Assembly (NCBI RefSeq): GCF_044759095.2
Contig: NZ_JBIYSM020000006.1
Location: forward strand, 53,713 to 117,712
DNA from: JBIYSM02 sp044759095
Lineage (GTDB): Bacteria; Bacillota; Bacilli; Brevibacillales; Brevibacillaceae
DNA: 64,000 bases
Direction of reading: 5' to 3'
Made by a program: the position numbers and the translations under genes
Shown: positions 43,838-52,903 of the stretch, in pieces
Numbering within the stretch: position 1 is the first letter of the stretch
How the letters are laid out: every line of letters starts with the position of its first letter
The notes under the pieces: model-generated
Told to the model about the DNA's origin: nothing
The model's input: the letters and a program-made list of their open reading frames with translations, nothing else
Databases searched by the model: none

Positions 43838-43851
43838 CTGCCTGTTTTTTT

Positions 43852-43876
43852 GGCGGAACACCGCCTGCTTTTTTTG
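43852..43876 (+). terminator. terminator of rocR
   Basis: GGCGG AACA CCGCC hairpin followed by TGCTTTTTTT, just after the rocR stop. Confidence 0.85.
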
Positions 43877-43917
43877 CACCGATCAGAGAGGAAAAACCCT
43901 TCCTGCCAAACTTTCAT

Positions 43918-43935
43918 TTGGCATCAATCTTGCAA
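43918..43935 (+). promoter_or_regulatory. sigma-54 promoter of rocE
   Basis: TTGGCAT, CAATC, TTGCAA: the GG and GC pairs are 12 bases apart, a full match to the -24/-12 consensus. It lies 60 bases before the rocE start, and the activator gene rocR is immediately upstream. Confidence 0.88.
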
Positions 43936-43994
43936 TTTACTGCACAAGTGTAAGCGCATTCATTTATCGGATTGGGTAAAGGAGAGAGGGTTTC

Positions 43995-45398
43995 ATGACA
44001 TCACTGAAAGACAACCATCAGGAATTGAAGAGGGAAATGAGCAGCAGACACCTGTTCATGATCTCGCTTGGGGGGGTAATCGGAACAGGTCTGTTTCTCG
44101 GGTCGGGATACACCATCGGCCAGGCCGGCCCTGTCGGCGCCATTTTGTCGTATCTGGTCGGCGGTTTCATCATGTATTTGACCATGCTTTGCCTGGGAGA
44201 ACTGTCGGTAGCGATGCCGGTTTCCGGTTCCTTCCAGACGTATACAACCGAATTTATCAGTCCCGCGCTCGGTTTCACCGTCGGTTGGCTTTACTGGTTC
44301 GGATGGGCGGTAACCGTTGCGTTGGAACTGCTGTCATCCGGTTTGTTAATGCAGCGCTGGTTCCCGGATTCCCCCGTCTGGATGTGGTGCGCGATTTTCG
44401 GGATTGCCTTGTTCCTGTTGAACGCACTGTCCGCCCGGGCATTCGGGGAAACCGAGTTCTGGTTCTCCAGCATTAAAGTAAGCGCCATTATCTTATTCAT
44501 CATTTTGGGCGGTGCCGGCCTGTTTGGTCTCATCGACATGAAAAACGGGCAAGCGGCACCGATGTTCTCCAACTTCGTCAACACCCCGCTTCTGCCACAC
44601 GGAATTACCGGTTTGCTGCTGACCATGATAACAGTCAATTTTTCCTTTCAGGGAACGGAATTGATCGGAATTGCAGCGGGGGAAAGCAAGGATCCGGAAA
44701 AAACGATTCCAAAGTCCATTCGCAACACCGTATGGCGTACACTCGTGTTCTTCGTCCTCGCCATTTTTATTCTGGCCGGATTGATTCCGTACCAGGAAGC
44801 AGGCGTCATTGAGAGCCCGTTTGTTGCCGTACTGGACAACATCGGTATCCCGTATGCTGCCGATATCATGAACTTTGTCATCTTGACCGCGCTCTTGTCT
44901 GTAGGCAACTCCGGCCTGTATGCGGCTACCCGGATGCTTTACTCCTTGTCAAAAACAGACATGGCCAGCTCCAAACTCGGCAAGGTGAACCAGAAAGGGA
45001 TTCCGATGAACGCCCTGATGATTACGTTCGGAATTGCTCTTCTGTCTCTCTTGTCCGGTTTCTTTGCCGAAGACACGGTGTTCATGGTGCTCCTCTCCAT
45101 TGCCGGGTTGGGCGCCCAGGTTGGCTGGATTTCCATCTCCGCCTCCCAGCTTGCTTTTCGCAAACAGTATCTGAAGCAAGGCGGCAAAGTAGAAGACCTG
45201 AAATTTAAAACACCGCTGTATCCTATTCTTCCGGCTGCAGCACTGATCTTAAACCTCACCGTTCTCGTCAGCCTGGCCTTTGACCCTAGCCAGCGCATTG
45301 CCCTGTACTGCGGAATTCCGTTCATGATTGTCTGCTACCTGATTTACCATCTGCGGATAAAAGGCAAGCGCCTGGAAGACAGCCGCAACGCTGCATGA
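43995..45398 (+). CDS. rocE: arginine/ornithine permease, APC family
   Basis: A 467-residue amino acid permease with twelve membrane segments. The APC start SRHLFMISLGGVIGTGLFLGSGYTIGQAGP, FSFQGTELIGIAAGE and NSGLYAATRMLYSL are typical of the basic amino acid subgroup that includes RocE. Co-localisation with rocR and rocD and its own sigma-54 promoter make arginine/ornithine import the likely role. GGAGAGAGGGTTTC precedes the ATG. Confidence 0.88.
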   Translation: MTSLKDNHQELKREMSSRHLFMISLGGVIGTGLFLGSGYTIGQAGPVGAILSYLVGGFIMYLTMLCLGELSVAMPVSGSFQTYTTEFISPALGFTVGWLYWFGWAVTVALELLSSGLLMQRWFPDSPVWMWCAIFGIALFLLNALSARAFGETEFWFSSIKVSAIILFIILGGAGLFGLIDMKNGQAAPMFSNFVNTPLLPHGITGLLLTMITVNFSFQGTELIGIAAGESKDPEKTIPKSIRNTVWRTLVFFVLAIFILAGLIPYQEAGVIESPFVAVLDNIGIPYAADIMNFVILTALLSVGNSGLYAATRMLYSLSKTDMASSKLGKVNQKGIPMNALMITFGIALLSLLSGFFAEDTVFMVLLSIAGLGAQVGWISISASQLAFRKQYLKQGGKVEDLKFKTPLYPILPAAALILNLTVLVSLAFDPSQRIALYCGIPFMIVCYLIYHLRIKGKRLEDSRNAA

Positions 45399-45436
45399 CA
45401 TTCGCACCGCGATCCTGATGAGCCCCTTCACGTCCC

Positions 45437-45584
45437 AAGAAAACCCACCCGGCATTAGCTATTCTCCCCCCACTCGGCGGTAGCTATCGCTGAGCCGAGT
45501 GGGGTCCCTTTTTTCGCCGAGCGGGGCCCCGAGCACTTTTCTAGTGGCTGTATGGGATGTCCAATTTTATAAATTCTTATACAC
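45437..45584 (+). repeat. dispersed repeat, copy 5 with nested hairpin
   Basis: A 148-bp copy. The loop of the outer stem is replaced by about 50 bases forming CCCCACTCGGC/GCCGAGTGGGG followed by TCCCTTTTTT, itself terminator-like on the plus strand. The outer closing arm carries one change (GCCGAGC). The 3' part equals copies 3 and 4 with small changes (CGAGCAC, AGTGGC). Confidence 0.96.
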
Positions 45585-45590
45585 GAACAA

Positions 45591-45618
45591 AAAAACCGCC
45601 TGATCAGAGGCGGTTTTT
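45591..45618. terminator. bidirectional terminator
   Basis: AAAAACCGCC/GGCGGTTTTT hairpin directly right of repeat copy 5, serving rocE and the minus-strand small gene. Confidence 0.88.
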
Positions 45619-45663
45619 CTTTATGGCAACTTCCATGTCAAGCTTATTTACAGTTCTTTATTA

Positions 45664-45771
45664 CTACGTGGAGAGACGAACAATCTCCGTAATGACGACC
45701 ATCGCAAAGACGGCGAATCCGACCGAACTGGTTACCAGCAGCATACGTTTCAGTTTTTTCATATCTTCCAC
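45664..45771 (-). CDS. 35-residue single-pass membrane protein
   Basis: GTG at 45771 behind AGAGGGAGATTGTC encodes MEDMKKLKRMLLVTSS plus a 17-residue hydrophobic segment and EIVRLST. ATG three codons later is an alternative start. It has a basic N-terminus and one membrane helix, and is followed by a terminator. No family recognised. Confidence 0.6.
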   Translation of the reverse strand: MEDMKKLKRMLLVTSSVGFAVFAMVVITEIVRLST

Positions 45772-45870
45772 GACAATCTCCCTCTCTTTCTATCTACCAA
45801 GAAGCCGCTCTACACTTATATACGAGAGCAGAATGGGAAATGTTTCAAACACGCGCATTTTTTTACAAAT

Positions 45871-47076
45871 TCACGCCATTTTTGTATAATCTTTTCCAGC
45901 GGGCTGCCCTTCCATCTCGTGAAGCTTCCATGCAACGATGATGCCCACCAGCAGGCAAATCGTCCAAGGCAGCCAGGGAGTTTGCATACGAAGCGCGGTA
46001 TCGTATACCCAACCGCCAACGAATTGACCAACGGAACCGCCGATGGCCAATGAATAGCCGTTAAAACCATAGTAAGCGCCGACATGCTCTTTGGAGGCAA
46101 ACCGCGGTACCATATCGACCAGATTCGGAACTGCGATCATGGTTCCCAATGCGTAAAGAAAGGCATCCAGCATTAACAACCACAGTGTATCAGCGAAGGC
46201 GAGTAAAAACAACCCGAGACTCATTACCAATGTGCCAATGCCGATCAATGTGAGCCGCTGCGAAACATTCTCCAGCCAATGACTTACCTTCATCTGCAGA
46301 AGAATGACGGAGACGGATACCGTAGAGAGCACGACACCTACCAGCGCTTTGCTGTTCGTTACGTCTTCGACCAATTGCGGGATGGTCAGGAATATTTGCA
46401 TGTTGAGATAATAATATCCCATCAGAATGACTGTATAGCGAATGAACTGGCGGTCTTTCAGAACGATGGACATACTGTCCCATATCCCGTGCTGCGTATT
46501 TCTGGCTTCAATGGCCGGCAGGAGGAAAAAGGAGAGCAGGGCGCTTACGGCAAAAATTCCGCCTGCAAACAGGGAGAGATACATAAAATCAAACGCAGCC
46601 AGGGCGGTACCCACAACCTGGGAACCGACCACACCGATGTTGGTCAACACGTTGCGAAAGGCGAACACTTCTTTGCGGATGGACTCCGGCGTCAATACAG
46701 CAAAAGCAGCCGATCCAGCCGGGTCAAACAGTGAACCGCCCAATCCGGAGAGGACGGCAGCCAGAAAAAAATGCCAGGTCTCCGTACAAAAAGCAAACAG
46801 GGCAAAGCCGATGGCACGGACAAGCATCCCCAGGATCATCGTGCCCTTGTATCCGAACATGTCGCCGACAATTCCTCCAAGAAAAGCAAAGCCCTGTTGA
46901 GAAAACTGGCGTACACTCAGTACCAGGCCGGCCATCGCCAACGTCCAGCCGATGCTCCCCGTCAAGTGAAGGGTAAGATACGGAATCAGTGCATAAAAAC
47001 CTAGGTTCATCATGAAGGAGGTAAGCAACAGCAGTTTAACGGAAAACGGCATTTCCCTCCAAACTTCCCGTTTCAT
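45871..47076 (-). CDS. MFS transporter (MdtH-like)
   Basis: A 401-residue major facilitator with twelve membrane segments. The loop 2-3 motif A is GGIVGDMFGYKGTMILGML, and the TM5 region GGSLFDPAGSAAFAVL resembles drug-efflux subfamilies such as MdtH. It is divergent from a LysR-type gene, a frequent regulator-target arrangement. Substrate unknown. GCGAGGTACAAGAA precedes the ATG. Confidence 0.85.
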   Translation of the reverse strand: MKREVWREMPFSVKLLLLTSFMMNLGFYALIPYLTLHLTGSIGWTLAMAGLVLSVRQFSQQGFAFLGGIVGDMFGYKGTMILGMLVRAIGFALFAFCTETWHFFLAAVLSGLGGSLFDPAGSAAFAVLTPESIRKEVFAFRNVLTNIGVVGSQVVGTALAAFDFMYLSLFAGGIFAVSALLSFFLLPAIEARNTQHGIWDSMSIVLKDRQFIRYTVILMGYYYLNMQIFLTIPQLVEDVTNSKALVGVVLSTVSVSVILLQMKVSHWLENVSQRLTLIGIGTLVMSLGLFLLAFADTLWLLMLDAFLYALGTMIAVPNLVDMVPRFASKEHVGAYYGFNGYSLAIGGSVGQFVGGWVYDTALRMQTPWLPWTICLLVGIIVAWKLHEMEGQPAGKDYTKMA

Positions 47077-47205
47077 TTCTTGTACCTCGCTCTCTTGATT
47101 GCGAAAGTTGGGGATATTCTCAGACTAAAGAACGAGGTATAATTTGAGAAACGATCAATTTTGCATATTGTAATCAATTTTTTAGATAAGAGGGTAAAAT
47201 TTCAT

Positions 47206-48087
47206 ATGGATTTTGAACAATTACGTGCATTCTATACTTTGGCACAAACCAAAAACTTTACCAAAGCCGCAGAGATGCTTCACCTTGTCCAGTCAACCGT
47301 TACGATGCGGATCAAACAGTTGGAAGAGAAAGTAGGAAAGCCGCTTTTTACACGAGACAAGCGAAGCGTCGAGATTACACAGGCCGGCCTCACCCTGCTT
47401 CCGTATGCGGAACGAATCTTGAAGCTGACGAGCGAGGCACTGAACGAGGTCGCATCACTGCAGCCCTATGAAGATTACTTTTCCATCGGCAGCCTGAACT
47501 CCATCTGGACCTCCACCCTGGAGCCGATTCTTAAGGAATACCACTACCGTTATCCGCATATTGCAATCAGCACGAAAACCGGACACTCGTCCGACGTCAT
47601 TCAGTACCTGCTGGACAACATGATTCAAATCGGGATCGTATACATCCCTCCTTCGCTTCCCAACTTCGAGGTGATTCCCGCCTGGGATGACGAAATCGTG
47701 CTTGTCTCACGTCCGGACGATACGATTACGGCTGCGACCTCTGTCGATGCTCGTGAGCTGCGCAACCTTCCCCTGCTGTTCGTGAACTGGGGGCCGCCAT
47801 TCCACGAGTGGATCAGGCAGACCCTGCCCCGCAGTTACGTTCCGAAACTGCAGGTCGACAAAGCGGAGCTGGCCATCGATCTGGTGAAGGAAGGGTTGGG
47901 CGTCAGCCTGCTTACCCGCTCGACCGTGAAGGCCGAACTGGCGGCAGGAACCCTGCGCGAAATTACGATTCTGGGGAACAAACCCCCGAAACGCTCCGCC
48001 TACATCGTCCTTCCCAAGGACAAAAAGAACAAGCCCAGCGTCGAGAAATGGCTGAGCTTGATGCGGGAATTCGGTTATGAAACGTAG
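47206..48087 (+). CDS. LysR-family transcriptional regulator
   Basis: A 293-residue LysR protein: HTH at 1-60 (MDFEQLRAFYTLAQTKNFTKAAEMLHLVQSTVTMRIKQLEEKVG), effector domain at about 90-290. A TATAAT at 47138-47143 could serve it. It may control the divergent MFS gene; the effector is unknown. The ATG at 47206 gives the canonical LysR start. Confidence 0.92.
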   Translation: MDFEQLRAFYTLAQTKNFTKAAEMLHLVQSTVTMRIKQLEEKVGKPLFTRDKRSVEITQAGLTLLPYAERILKLTSEALNEVASLQPYEDYFSIGSLNSIWTSTLEPILKEYHYRYPHIAISTKTGHSSDVIQYLLDNMIQIGIVYIPPSLPNFEVIPAWDDEIVLVSRPDDTITAATSVDARELRNLPLLFVNWGPPFHEWIRQTLPRSYVPKLQVDKAELAIDLVKEGLGVSLLTRSTVKAELAAGTLREITILGNKPPKRSAYIVLPKDKKNKPSVEKWLSLMREFGYET

Positions 48088-48089
48088 CG

Positions 48090-48773
48090 TTATTTCCAAG
48101 GTGTGACAGGTCGCAGTATCTGTGGACGAAAGCGAATGACAGCGAGGTCGTACAAATAGCGGACAGCACAGTACCAAACGGCAGACATGCACAGGCCGGC
48201 GATGACGTCGCTCAGGTAGTGGACGCCGAGGTATACGCGGCTTGCGCAGATGAGCGTGACCAGGAGAACGCGGCCTGGCTGTATGACCGCGGCGTATGCC
48301 GCATGGGCCAGGTTGGTACGCAAAAAATGGGCAAGAATACCGTAAAAGGCCAATCCAACCATGGCATGGCCGCTGGGAAACGAAAAAGAATCCGGTCGTT
48401 CGATCAAATTCCATCCCTGCGGACGGGGACGGACAAACAGCTCTTTCAGCCAGTCGTTCAGCCAGTCACCGATCAGCAAGGTGCAGGCAATGATCAGCGC
48501 TTCGATGCGGTACCCTTTGACCAGAAACAGGATGACCACCAACACGCCGAGCGGTGCCAACACCTCCGCGCCTCCCATGTGAGTAACAGCTGACATCAGC
48601 ACGGTCAGCCACGGAGTGCGGAGCGTTTCCATAATGGAAAAGCCCAGCTGATCCAGCGATGAATAAGCATTTCGGTAAAACAGGGCGATGAGCACAAGCG
48701 ACAACGCCAAAAATACACCGGCCCAGACAAGAAGCCTGGTTGGGCTTGTTTTTTCATGCGGATGCAGTCTCAT
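48090..48773 (-). CDS. PAP2-family membrane phosphatase
   Basis: A 227-residue integral membrane phosphatase. The three acid-phosphatase motifs are KELFVRPRP, PSGHA and SRVYLGVHYLSDV. Relatives dephosphorylate undecaprenyl pyrophosphate (bacitracin resistance, BcrC) or phosphatidic/phosphatidylglycerol phosphate; which one cannot be decided here. Its start overlaps the upstream DUF188 gene by 4 bases (ATGA), indicating coupled translation. Confidence 0.9.
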   Translation of the reverse strand: MRLHPHEKTSPTRLLVWAGVFLALSLVLIALFYRNAYSSLDQLGFSIMETLRTPWLTVLMSAVTHMGGAEVLAPLGVLVVILFLVKGYRIEALIIACTLLIGDWLNDWLKELFVRPRPQGWNLIERPDSFSFPSGHAMVGLAFYGILAHFLRTNLAHAAYAAVIQPGRVLLVTLICASRVYLGVHYLSDVIAGLCMSAVWYCAVRYLYDLAVIRFRPQILRPVTPWK

Positions 48774-49222
48774 GGTCGCTCTCCTTCCTCCATTAACATT
48801 CGCAGGGCGTCGGTGAAGCGATCATCGTCTTCCCTGGTCCGCGCTGCAGGACCGCGCGTTCGACCTCCCCCGCGGCGAAAACGCGCTTTCTCATTTCGCT
48901 CTTCGAGGTGAAAATCGATTCGCTCCGGACGAAATATCACACCGCTCGGAGAGAGCGCCTTGGCGCGCTTGCCGAGAATCAGGGCAGCGAGGCCGATGTC
49001 CTGCGTCACGACGATGTCGTTTGGCCCCGCTTCGTTTGCCAGTTTGACGTCGACAGCTTGCGGAGCGGCGTCCACCACGATGTGATGCTCACCGGTCAGC
49101 TGGTGATTGTAGCTGGCAAACGTGAGGCAGCCCCACCCTTTTTCCGAGCAGAGCTCTTTGGCGATAGCCAAAGCCTGTCGGGGACAGGCATCGGCGTCAA
49201 TCAAGACACGATGTACGGCCAA
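48770..49222 (-). CDS. DUF188/UPF0178 (YaiI/YqxD-like) protein
   Basis: A 150-residue PIN-like domain protein: LIDADACPRQALAIAKELC, VDAAPQAVDVKLANEAGPNDIVVTQDIGLAALIL carry the conserved acidic residues. Function unproven; nuclease activity is suggested by the fold. The C-terminus is basic (RRGGGRTRGPAARTRED). TTG start at 49222 behind GGGGGGAAACGA. First gene of a two-gene unit with the PAP2 phosphatase. Confidence 0.88.
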   Translation of the reverse strand: MAVHRVLIDADACPRQALAIAKELCSEKGWGCLTFASYNHQLTGEHHIVVDAAPQAVDVKLANEAGPNDIVVTQDIGLAALILGKRAKALSPSGVIFRPERIDFHLEERNEKARFRRGGGRTRGPAARTREDDDRFTDALRMLMEEGERP

Positions 49223-49284
49223 TCGTTTCCCCCCTTTCTTTCCCCCGTCTCCTTCGTTTTTTGATATGATGAAAAAGGAGAGGA

Positions 49285-49611
49285 GTGTGTGATCAGTTGC
49301 GTTACCAATTTACCTATGACGATCGATTGGGGATTCGTATCCCCGTTCTTTACCACGACTGGGAGATGTATTCGCCGGACGAGCGAGCCGACATTCTCCT
49401 GGAGTGGGAAGAAATTCGGGCAAAAATTCCCGACCGCATCATTCAATTGGAATCAATCATTACACAAAAACAAAATCAGTTGTCGGAAGAAGAAAACTTC
49501 GTCCGCTCCTGCGAATTGAACAGTGAGATTCACGAGCTGGCCAGCGTCATTAACGATCTTAATATATGGTTTCGCGTCCAGCAAGATTACGAGACAAAAA
49601 ACCACCGATAA
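49285..49611 (+). CDS. small acidic coiled-coil protein
   Basis: A 108-residue protein with GTG at 49285 behind AAGGAGAGGA. After an N-terminal beta-like part (YQFTYDDRLGIRIPVLYHDWEMY), about 45-100 is charged and helical, likely a coiled coil. Family not recognised. It is divergent from the DUF188 gene and ends before a strong terminator. Confidence 0.65.
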   Translation: MCDQLRYQFTYDDRLGIRIPVLYHDWEMYSPDERADILLEWEEIRAKIPDRIIQLESIITQKQNQLSEEENFVRSCELNSEIHELASVINDLNIWFRVQQDYETKNHR

Positions 49612-49636
49612 AAAAAGCTTCTTATTCGGCAAAAAG

Positions 49637-49668
49637 AAAAAACCACCGTCGGAAACGGTGGTTTTTTC
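49637..49668. terminator. bidirectional terminator
   Basis: AAAAAACCACCGT/ACGGTGGTTTTTT perfect hairpin between the coiled-coil gene and the small ORF at 49684. Confidence 0.92.
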
Positions 49669-49683
49669 TCTGCCCCTGTCAGC

Positions 49684-49779
49684 TTAGTTGTCGCAAGAGC
49701 AAGCTACAATCACCAACAATACAAACAGTACAAGCACCAGGGAGAAATCGTCAAAATCTCCGCCATTAAACAATCCCAT
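49684..49779 (-). CDS. 31-residue hydrophobic small protein with CSC end
   Basis: ATG at 49779 behind AAAGGAGGGGTTAACGG encodes a peptide with a Gly/Asp/Phe-rich start (GLFNGGDFDDF), about 16 Val/Leu residues and ACSCDN at the end. Its layout closely matches the 32-residue peptide at 26754 and the small Bacillales sporulation peptides. A strong terminator follows. Confidence 0.75.
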   Translation of the reverse strand: MGLFNGGDFDDFSLVLVLFVLLVIVACSCDN

Positions 49780-49934
49780 CCGTTAACCCCTCCTTTGTTC
49801 AACTGCTCATAAGGTATGTGTCAACACTGGGTTTTGCTTGGACGCTTGCCTAGTCTTGCTCTTTTTCTGCTGCAGGGTGTCCAGATGGAACGGAGGCGTT
49901 TTGCCGTGTTCTCAGGACAAGAGGGCTTTTGCCA

Positions 49935-50870
49935 TTATGCACTTCGATTTTGCTTCGGCGCTTCTCCCCTGGATTGGCGGCGTTGGAAGAAAGCGGGTCC
50001 CTGACGGACGAGAAAGACCCCGGCGACAATCATGACCGCACCGCACCACTGCCAGCCGTTCATCTGTTCGTCAATGACCGCCATTGCGACGAGAATGGCA
50101 GTAACCGGCACGAGATACATATATGGCATCACACGCGCCGGTCCCAGCCGCTCGATTCCGTAGTTCCAAGCCGCCAGTGAATAGGCGGTAACCGGATAAG
50201 CTGCGTACAACAGTGACCACCAGGCGGAGGAAGGCAGCTCTATCCAATTGACGCGAAGCAAGTCGGGCGTGCAGTACACCGCCAAAAAGAACGTCCCGAA
50301 CAAGGCAGTATACAGGGTGACTTTCATCGCAGAATAAGACCGTGCTAGCCTGGCAGTCGTAAACGGATACAGGCCGAACAATAGGCTCGCCAAAGCAGCC
50401 AACCCGTCTCCGAGAAGCGACTCCAGTGAGAACGTTATACCGCCGGCAGCCGCTCCCTTCACCACTACGACTCCGCCAACGGCCATCAGAGATCCGAAGG
50501 CCAGTGCAAGGGTGGCCCGCTCCTGCTTGGCCAACACGGCCACGATCACCGTAAACAGAGGCGACATGGCGACGAGAAGAGAGGCATTGGTCGCCGTCGT
50601 GTATTTCAACGAAGCCACAAACAGCGTTTGATATAGGGTGATTCCCACCAGGGCCGCCAGTAAAAAGGCCGGGATATCCCGAGCGCGGATGGCGACGTTC
50701 CCCTCTTTCCACTTCACCAGGACCCATAGAACCGGAATCACCAACAGGAAGCGGGTCAGCGTAAATACTTCGGGTGACAGCGCCTGCATCCCAAATTTGC
50801 CGACCGTGTAATTGCCTCCCCAAATCAGGACAACAGCCAGCAGCATCAAGTCAACCGTCGGCTTACGCAT
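49935..50870 (-). CDS. EamA/DMT-family transporter
   Basis: A 311-residue protein with ten membrane segments in two EamA repeats (LMLLAVVLIWGGNYTVGKFGM and DGLAALASLLFGLYPFTTARLARSY). Drug/metabolite transporters of this type export amino acids or small metabolites; the substrate is unknown. Start overlaps the upstream YczE-like gene by 8 bases, so the two are probably coexpressed. The short basic tail (RRQSRGEAPKQNRSA) is cytoplasmic. Confidence 0.88.
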   Translation of the reverse strand: MRKPTVDLMLLAVVLIWGGNYTVGKFGMQALSPEVFTLTRFLLVIPVLWVLVKWKEGNVAIRARDIPAFLLAALVGITLYQTLFVASLKYTTATNASLLVAMSPLFTVIVAVLAKQERATLALAFGSLMAVGGVVVVKGAAAGGITFSLESLLGDGLAALASLLFGLYPFTTARLARSYSAMKVTLYTALFGTFFLAVYCTPDLLRVNWIELPSSAWWSLLYAAYPVTAYSLAAWNYGIERLGPARVMPYMYLVPVTAILVAMAVIDEQMNGWQWCGAVMIVAGVFLVRQGPAFFQRRQSRGEAPKQNRSA

Positions 50871-51516
50871 GAAGCTGCTCCTTGGGAATCATGCCATATG
50901 GCTTTTGCATCCGTTTTTCCCAGAACGGAATGGTTCGCTGAATCAGCGGTCCGGTCAATAAAGCGATCAGAACAGTGCCGATCGAAACGGGTCCGCCGAA
51001 GAAGAACCCGAGCACCAACACCGTTATTTCAATCATCATACGGACTTTTTGTATGCTCCATCCCATCCGTTCATTCAGCGCCAGCATAAAGCTGTCGCGC
51101 GGACCCGCTCCGAGCCGCGGTGACAGATACAACCCGATTCCCACGCACATAATGAACAGACCCACCAGGAACAGGAACATTCTCTGCCAGAACAGGTGCA
51201 CCTCCGGAATGAAATCCAGCCAAAGAAACACGTCCAAAAACAAGCCAAAGCACCCCATGTTCAAGAGGGTGGGGACGCCGGGTTTCATTCCTGCCAATAA
51301 ATAGGAAAGGATGATGACAATGGCCCCGACGATAACGGACCATATTCCAATCGTAAGTCCAAATGTCCTCTGCAGGCCGATGTGAAACGTATCCCACGGA
51401 GATACTCCCAGATTGGCCTTGATCGTCATTACGCAGCCGAACGCCCCTATAGCCAATCCCAACACAAACATGAAATAGCGAATTGCCAGCGAATTGTCCT
51501 TACGCTCTTCAGCCAC
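50863..51516 (-). CDS. YczE/YyaS/YitT-family membrane protein
   Basis: A 217-residue protein with about five membrane segments (FVLGLAIGAFGCVMTIKANLGVSPWDTFHIGL, LSPRLGAGPRDSFMLAL, a repeated pattern characteristic of the YczE family). Function unknown; B. subtilis YczE affects bacillaene/surfactin production indirectly. GTG start with GAGGAGAA very close. Coupled to the downstream EamA gene. Confidence 0.85.
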   Translation of the reverse strand: MAEERKDNSLAIRYFMFVLGLAIGAFGCVMTIKANLGVSPWDTFHIGLQRTFGLTIGIWSVIVGAIVIILSYLLAGMKPGVPTLLNMGCFGLFLDVFLWLDFIPEVHLFWQRMFLFLVGLFIMCVGIGLYLSPRLGAGPRDSFMLALNERMGWSIQKVRMMIEITVLVLGFFFGGPVSIGTVLIALLTGPLIQRTIPFWEKRMQKPYGMIPKEQLHA

Positions 51517-51548
51517 TTCTCCTCACCCACCCTCTCTCTTTCTCTCCT

Positions 51549-51776
51549 CTATCTCAGCCATTCAGCCTTGATCTCATAAAAAATCCCGTCTTTACGGTAA
51601 TACGCCGTCACACCGGAGTAACGAAAATACTCCTCCAGTTCATTCAGCTCTTCTCCTTGCAGCACGACCTGACGCTGCTTATTGTGCTCGTCCCGGTACT
51701 CTATCACCAGGCTGATTTCCTCCCGCAGACAATGCTCGGTCAGTTCTTCCGGAGTCGCAAAAGCGATCCGTTTCAT
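51549..51776 (-). CDS. small hypothetical protein
   Basis: A 75-residue soluble protein MKRIAFATPEELTEHCLREEIS...GIFYEIKAEWLR. The ATG at 51776 is correctly spaced from GGGAG; longer readings include the site. Not recognised. It lies downstream of rnz on the same strand; an imperfect hairpin GAACCT/AGGTTC at about 51820-51845 separates them. Confidence 0.65.
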   Translation of the reverse strand: MKRIAFATPEELTEHCLREEISLVIEYRDEHNKQRQVVLQGEELNELEEYFRYSGVTAYYRKDGIFYEIKAEWLR

Positions 51777-51846
51777 GTTCACCACTCCCATCCGATGATG
51801 AATCATTATAACAGGGAATGAACCTCCGTTTCATTATGAAGGTTCT

Positions 51847-52788
51847 TCATATACCCCTCAAGCGTTTGATTTGCAGGCTGAGAAAATCCTCCGCGAGAGA
51901 CGTGTCCGCGAACTCTTCCTTCGCCTCGGCGAGCAGATCGTCCAGGGTTGTTCCCGCTTCGTTTTCGTATCGCGGACTGAAGTGTGTCAGGCACAGTGTA
52001 CGCACTTGTGCATCCCGTGCCAGAATCGCCGCCTCCCGTGCCGTGGAGTGGCCGCTTCGCACGGCCAGTTCCTTGTCAGCATAAGCATAGGTGGCTTCGT
52101 GAATGAGCAGATCGGCCTCGTGCGCCAGCTCCATCAGCTCGGCACAAGGCTCCGTATCGCCGCTGTAGACCACTTTTCTGCCGGGCTGCGGGGGCCCGAC
52201 GAACCGTTTTCCGTCGAGCACGCGTCCGTCAGGCAATTGAACCTGTTCTCCGCGTTTCAACGCTCCAAACATCGGGCCGGCCGGTACACCTGCCGCTTTT
52301 GCCAGATCAACGCGAAAAGAGCCGGGGCGGTCATTTTCAACCACGGCATAGGCGAAAGCGGGTACCCGGTGCCGAACCTCCCTGCACACCACGGCCCGTT
52401 CTTCGTCCTCATGGATGCGCCCCTGCTGCACGACCTTGATGACCAGCGGATACTGCAGAAAAACAGGACTCACCTCCATAACGGCTTCCACATAGCGATC
52501 CAGTCCGGGCGGGCCGTACAACGTCACCTCGGATGGAGCGCCTCCGCGGAGAGAACGACTGGCCAACAGGCCGATCAGTCCGTATAAGTGGTCACCGTGC
52601 AGATGAGTGATGAAAATCTTTTCCAACTGGCTTAGCTTGAGCGGCGAGCGAAGGATCTGATGCTGGGTCCCCTCTCCGCAGTCAAACAGCCACCACTTGC
52701 CGGACTGGATGAACCGCAGGGCTATCCCGCTCACATTGCGCCTGGCAGTCGGCGCCCCCGAGCCTGTTCCCAAAAATGTCACGATCAT
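51847..52788 (-). CDS. rnz: ribonuclease Z
   Basis: A 313-residue metallo-beta-lactamase endonuclease maturing tRNA 3' ends that lack encoded CCA. Zinc ligands: THLHGDHLYGL, the DTEPC segment (YSGDTEPCAEL) and the C-terminal LTHFSPRY. The N-terminus MIVTFLGTGSGAPTARRNVSG is the family signature. Length is normal. Confidence 0.95.
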   Translation of the reverse strand: MIVTFLGTGSGAPTARRNVSGIALRFIQSGKWWLFDCGEGTQHQILRSPLKLSQLEKIFITHLHGDHLYGLIGLLASRSLRGGAPSEVTLYGPPGLDRYVEAVMEVSPVFLQYPLVIKVVQQGRIHEDEERAVVCREVRHRVPAFAYAVVENDRPGSFRVDLAKAAGVPAGPMFGALKRGEQVQLPDGRVLDGKRFVGPPQPGRKVVYSGDTEPCAELMELAHEADLLIHEATYAYADKELAVRSGHSTAREAAILARDAQVRTLCLTHFSPRYENEAGTTLDDLLAEAKEEFADTSLAEDFLSLQIKRLRGI

Positions 52789-52903
52789 CTTGCGCCACCT
52801 CCCTTCTCAGTATTGCCAGGTGCATTCCCCCGCGATGAGGCATTCACCGTTTTTTCTCTGGGCGCATACCCTACATCAGAAAACAGCATAGGAGGGAATT
52901 CCC

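Noticed and set aside
52789..52903. TPP riboswitch upstream of the NitT/TauT-type ABC operon
   Set aside because: No CTGAGA/ACCTGA-type THI-box blocks are seen in the 115-base gap, so thiamine precursor uptake is not supported.
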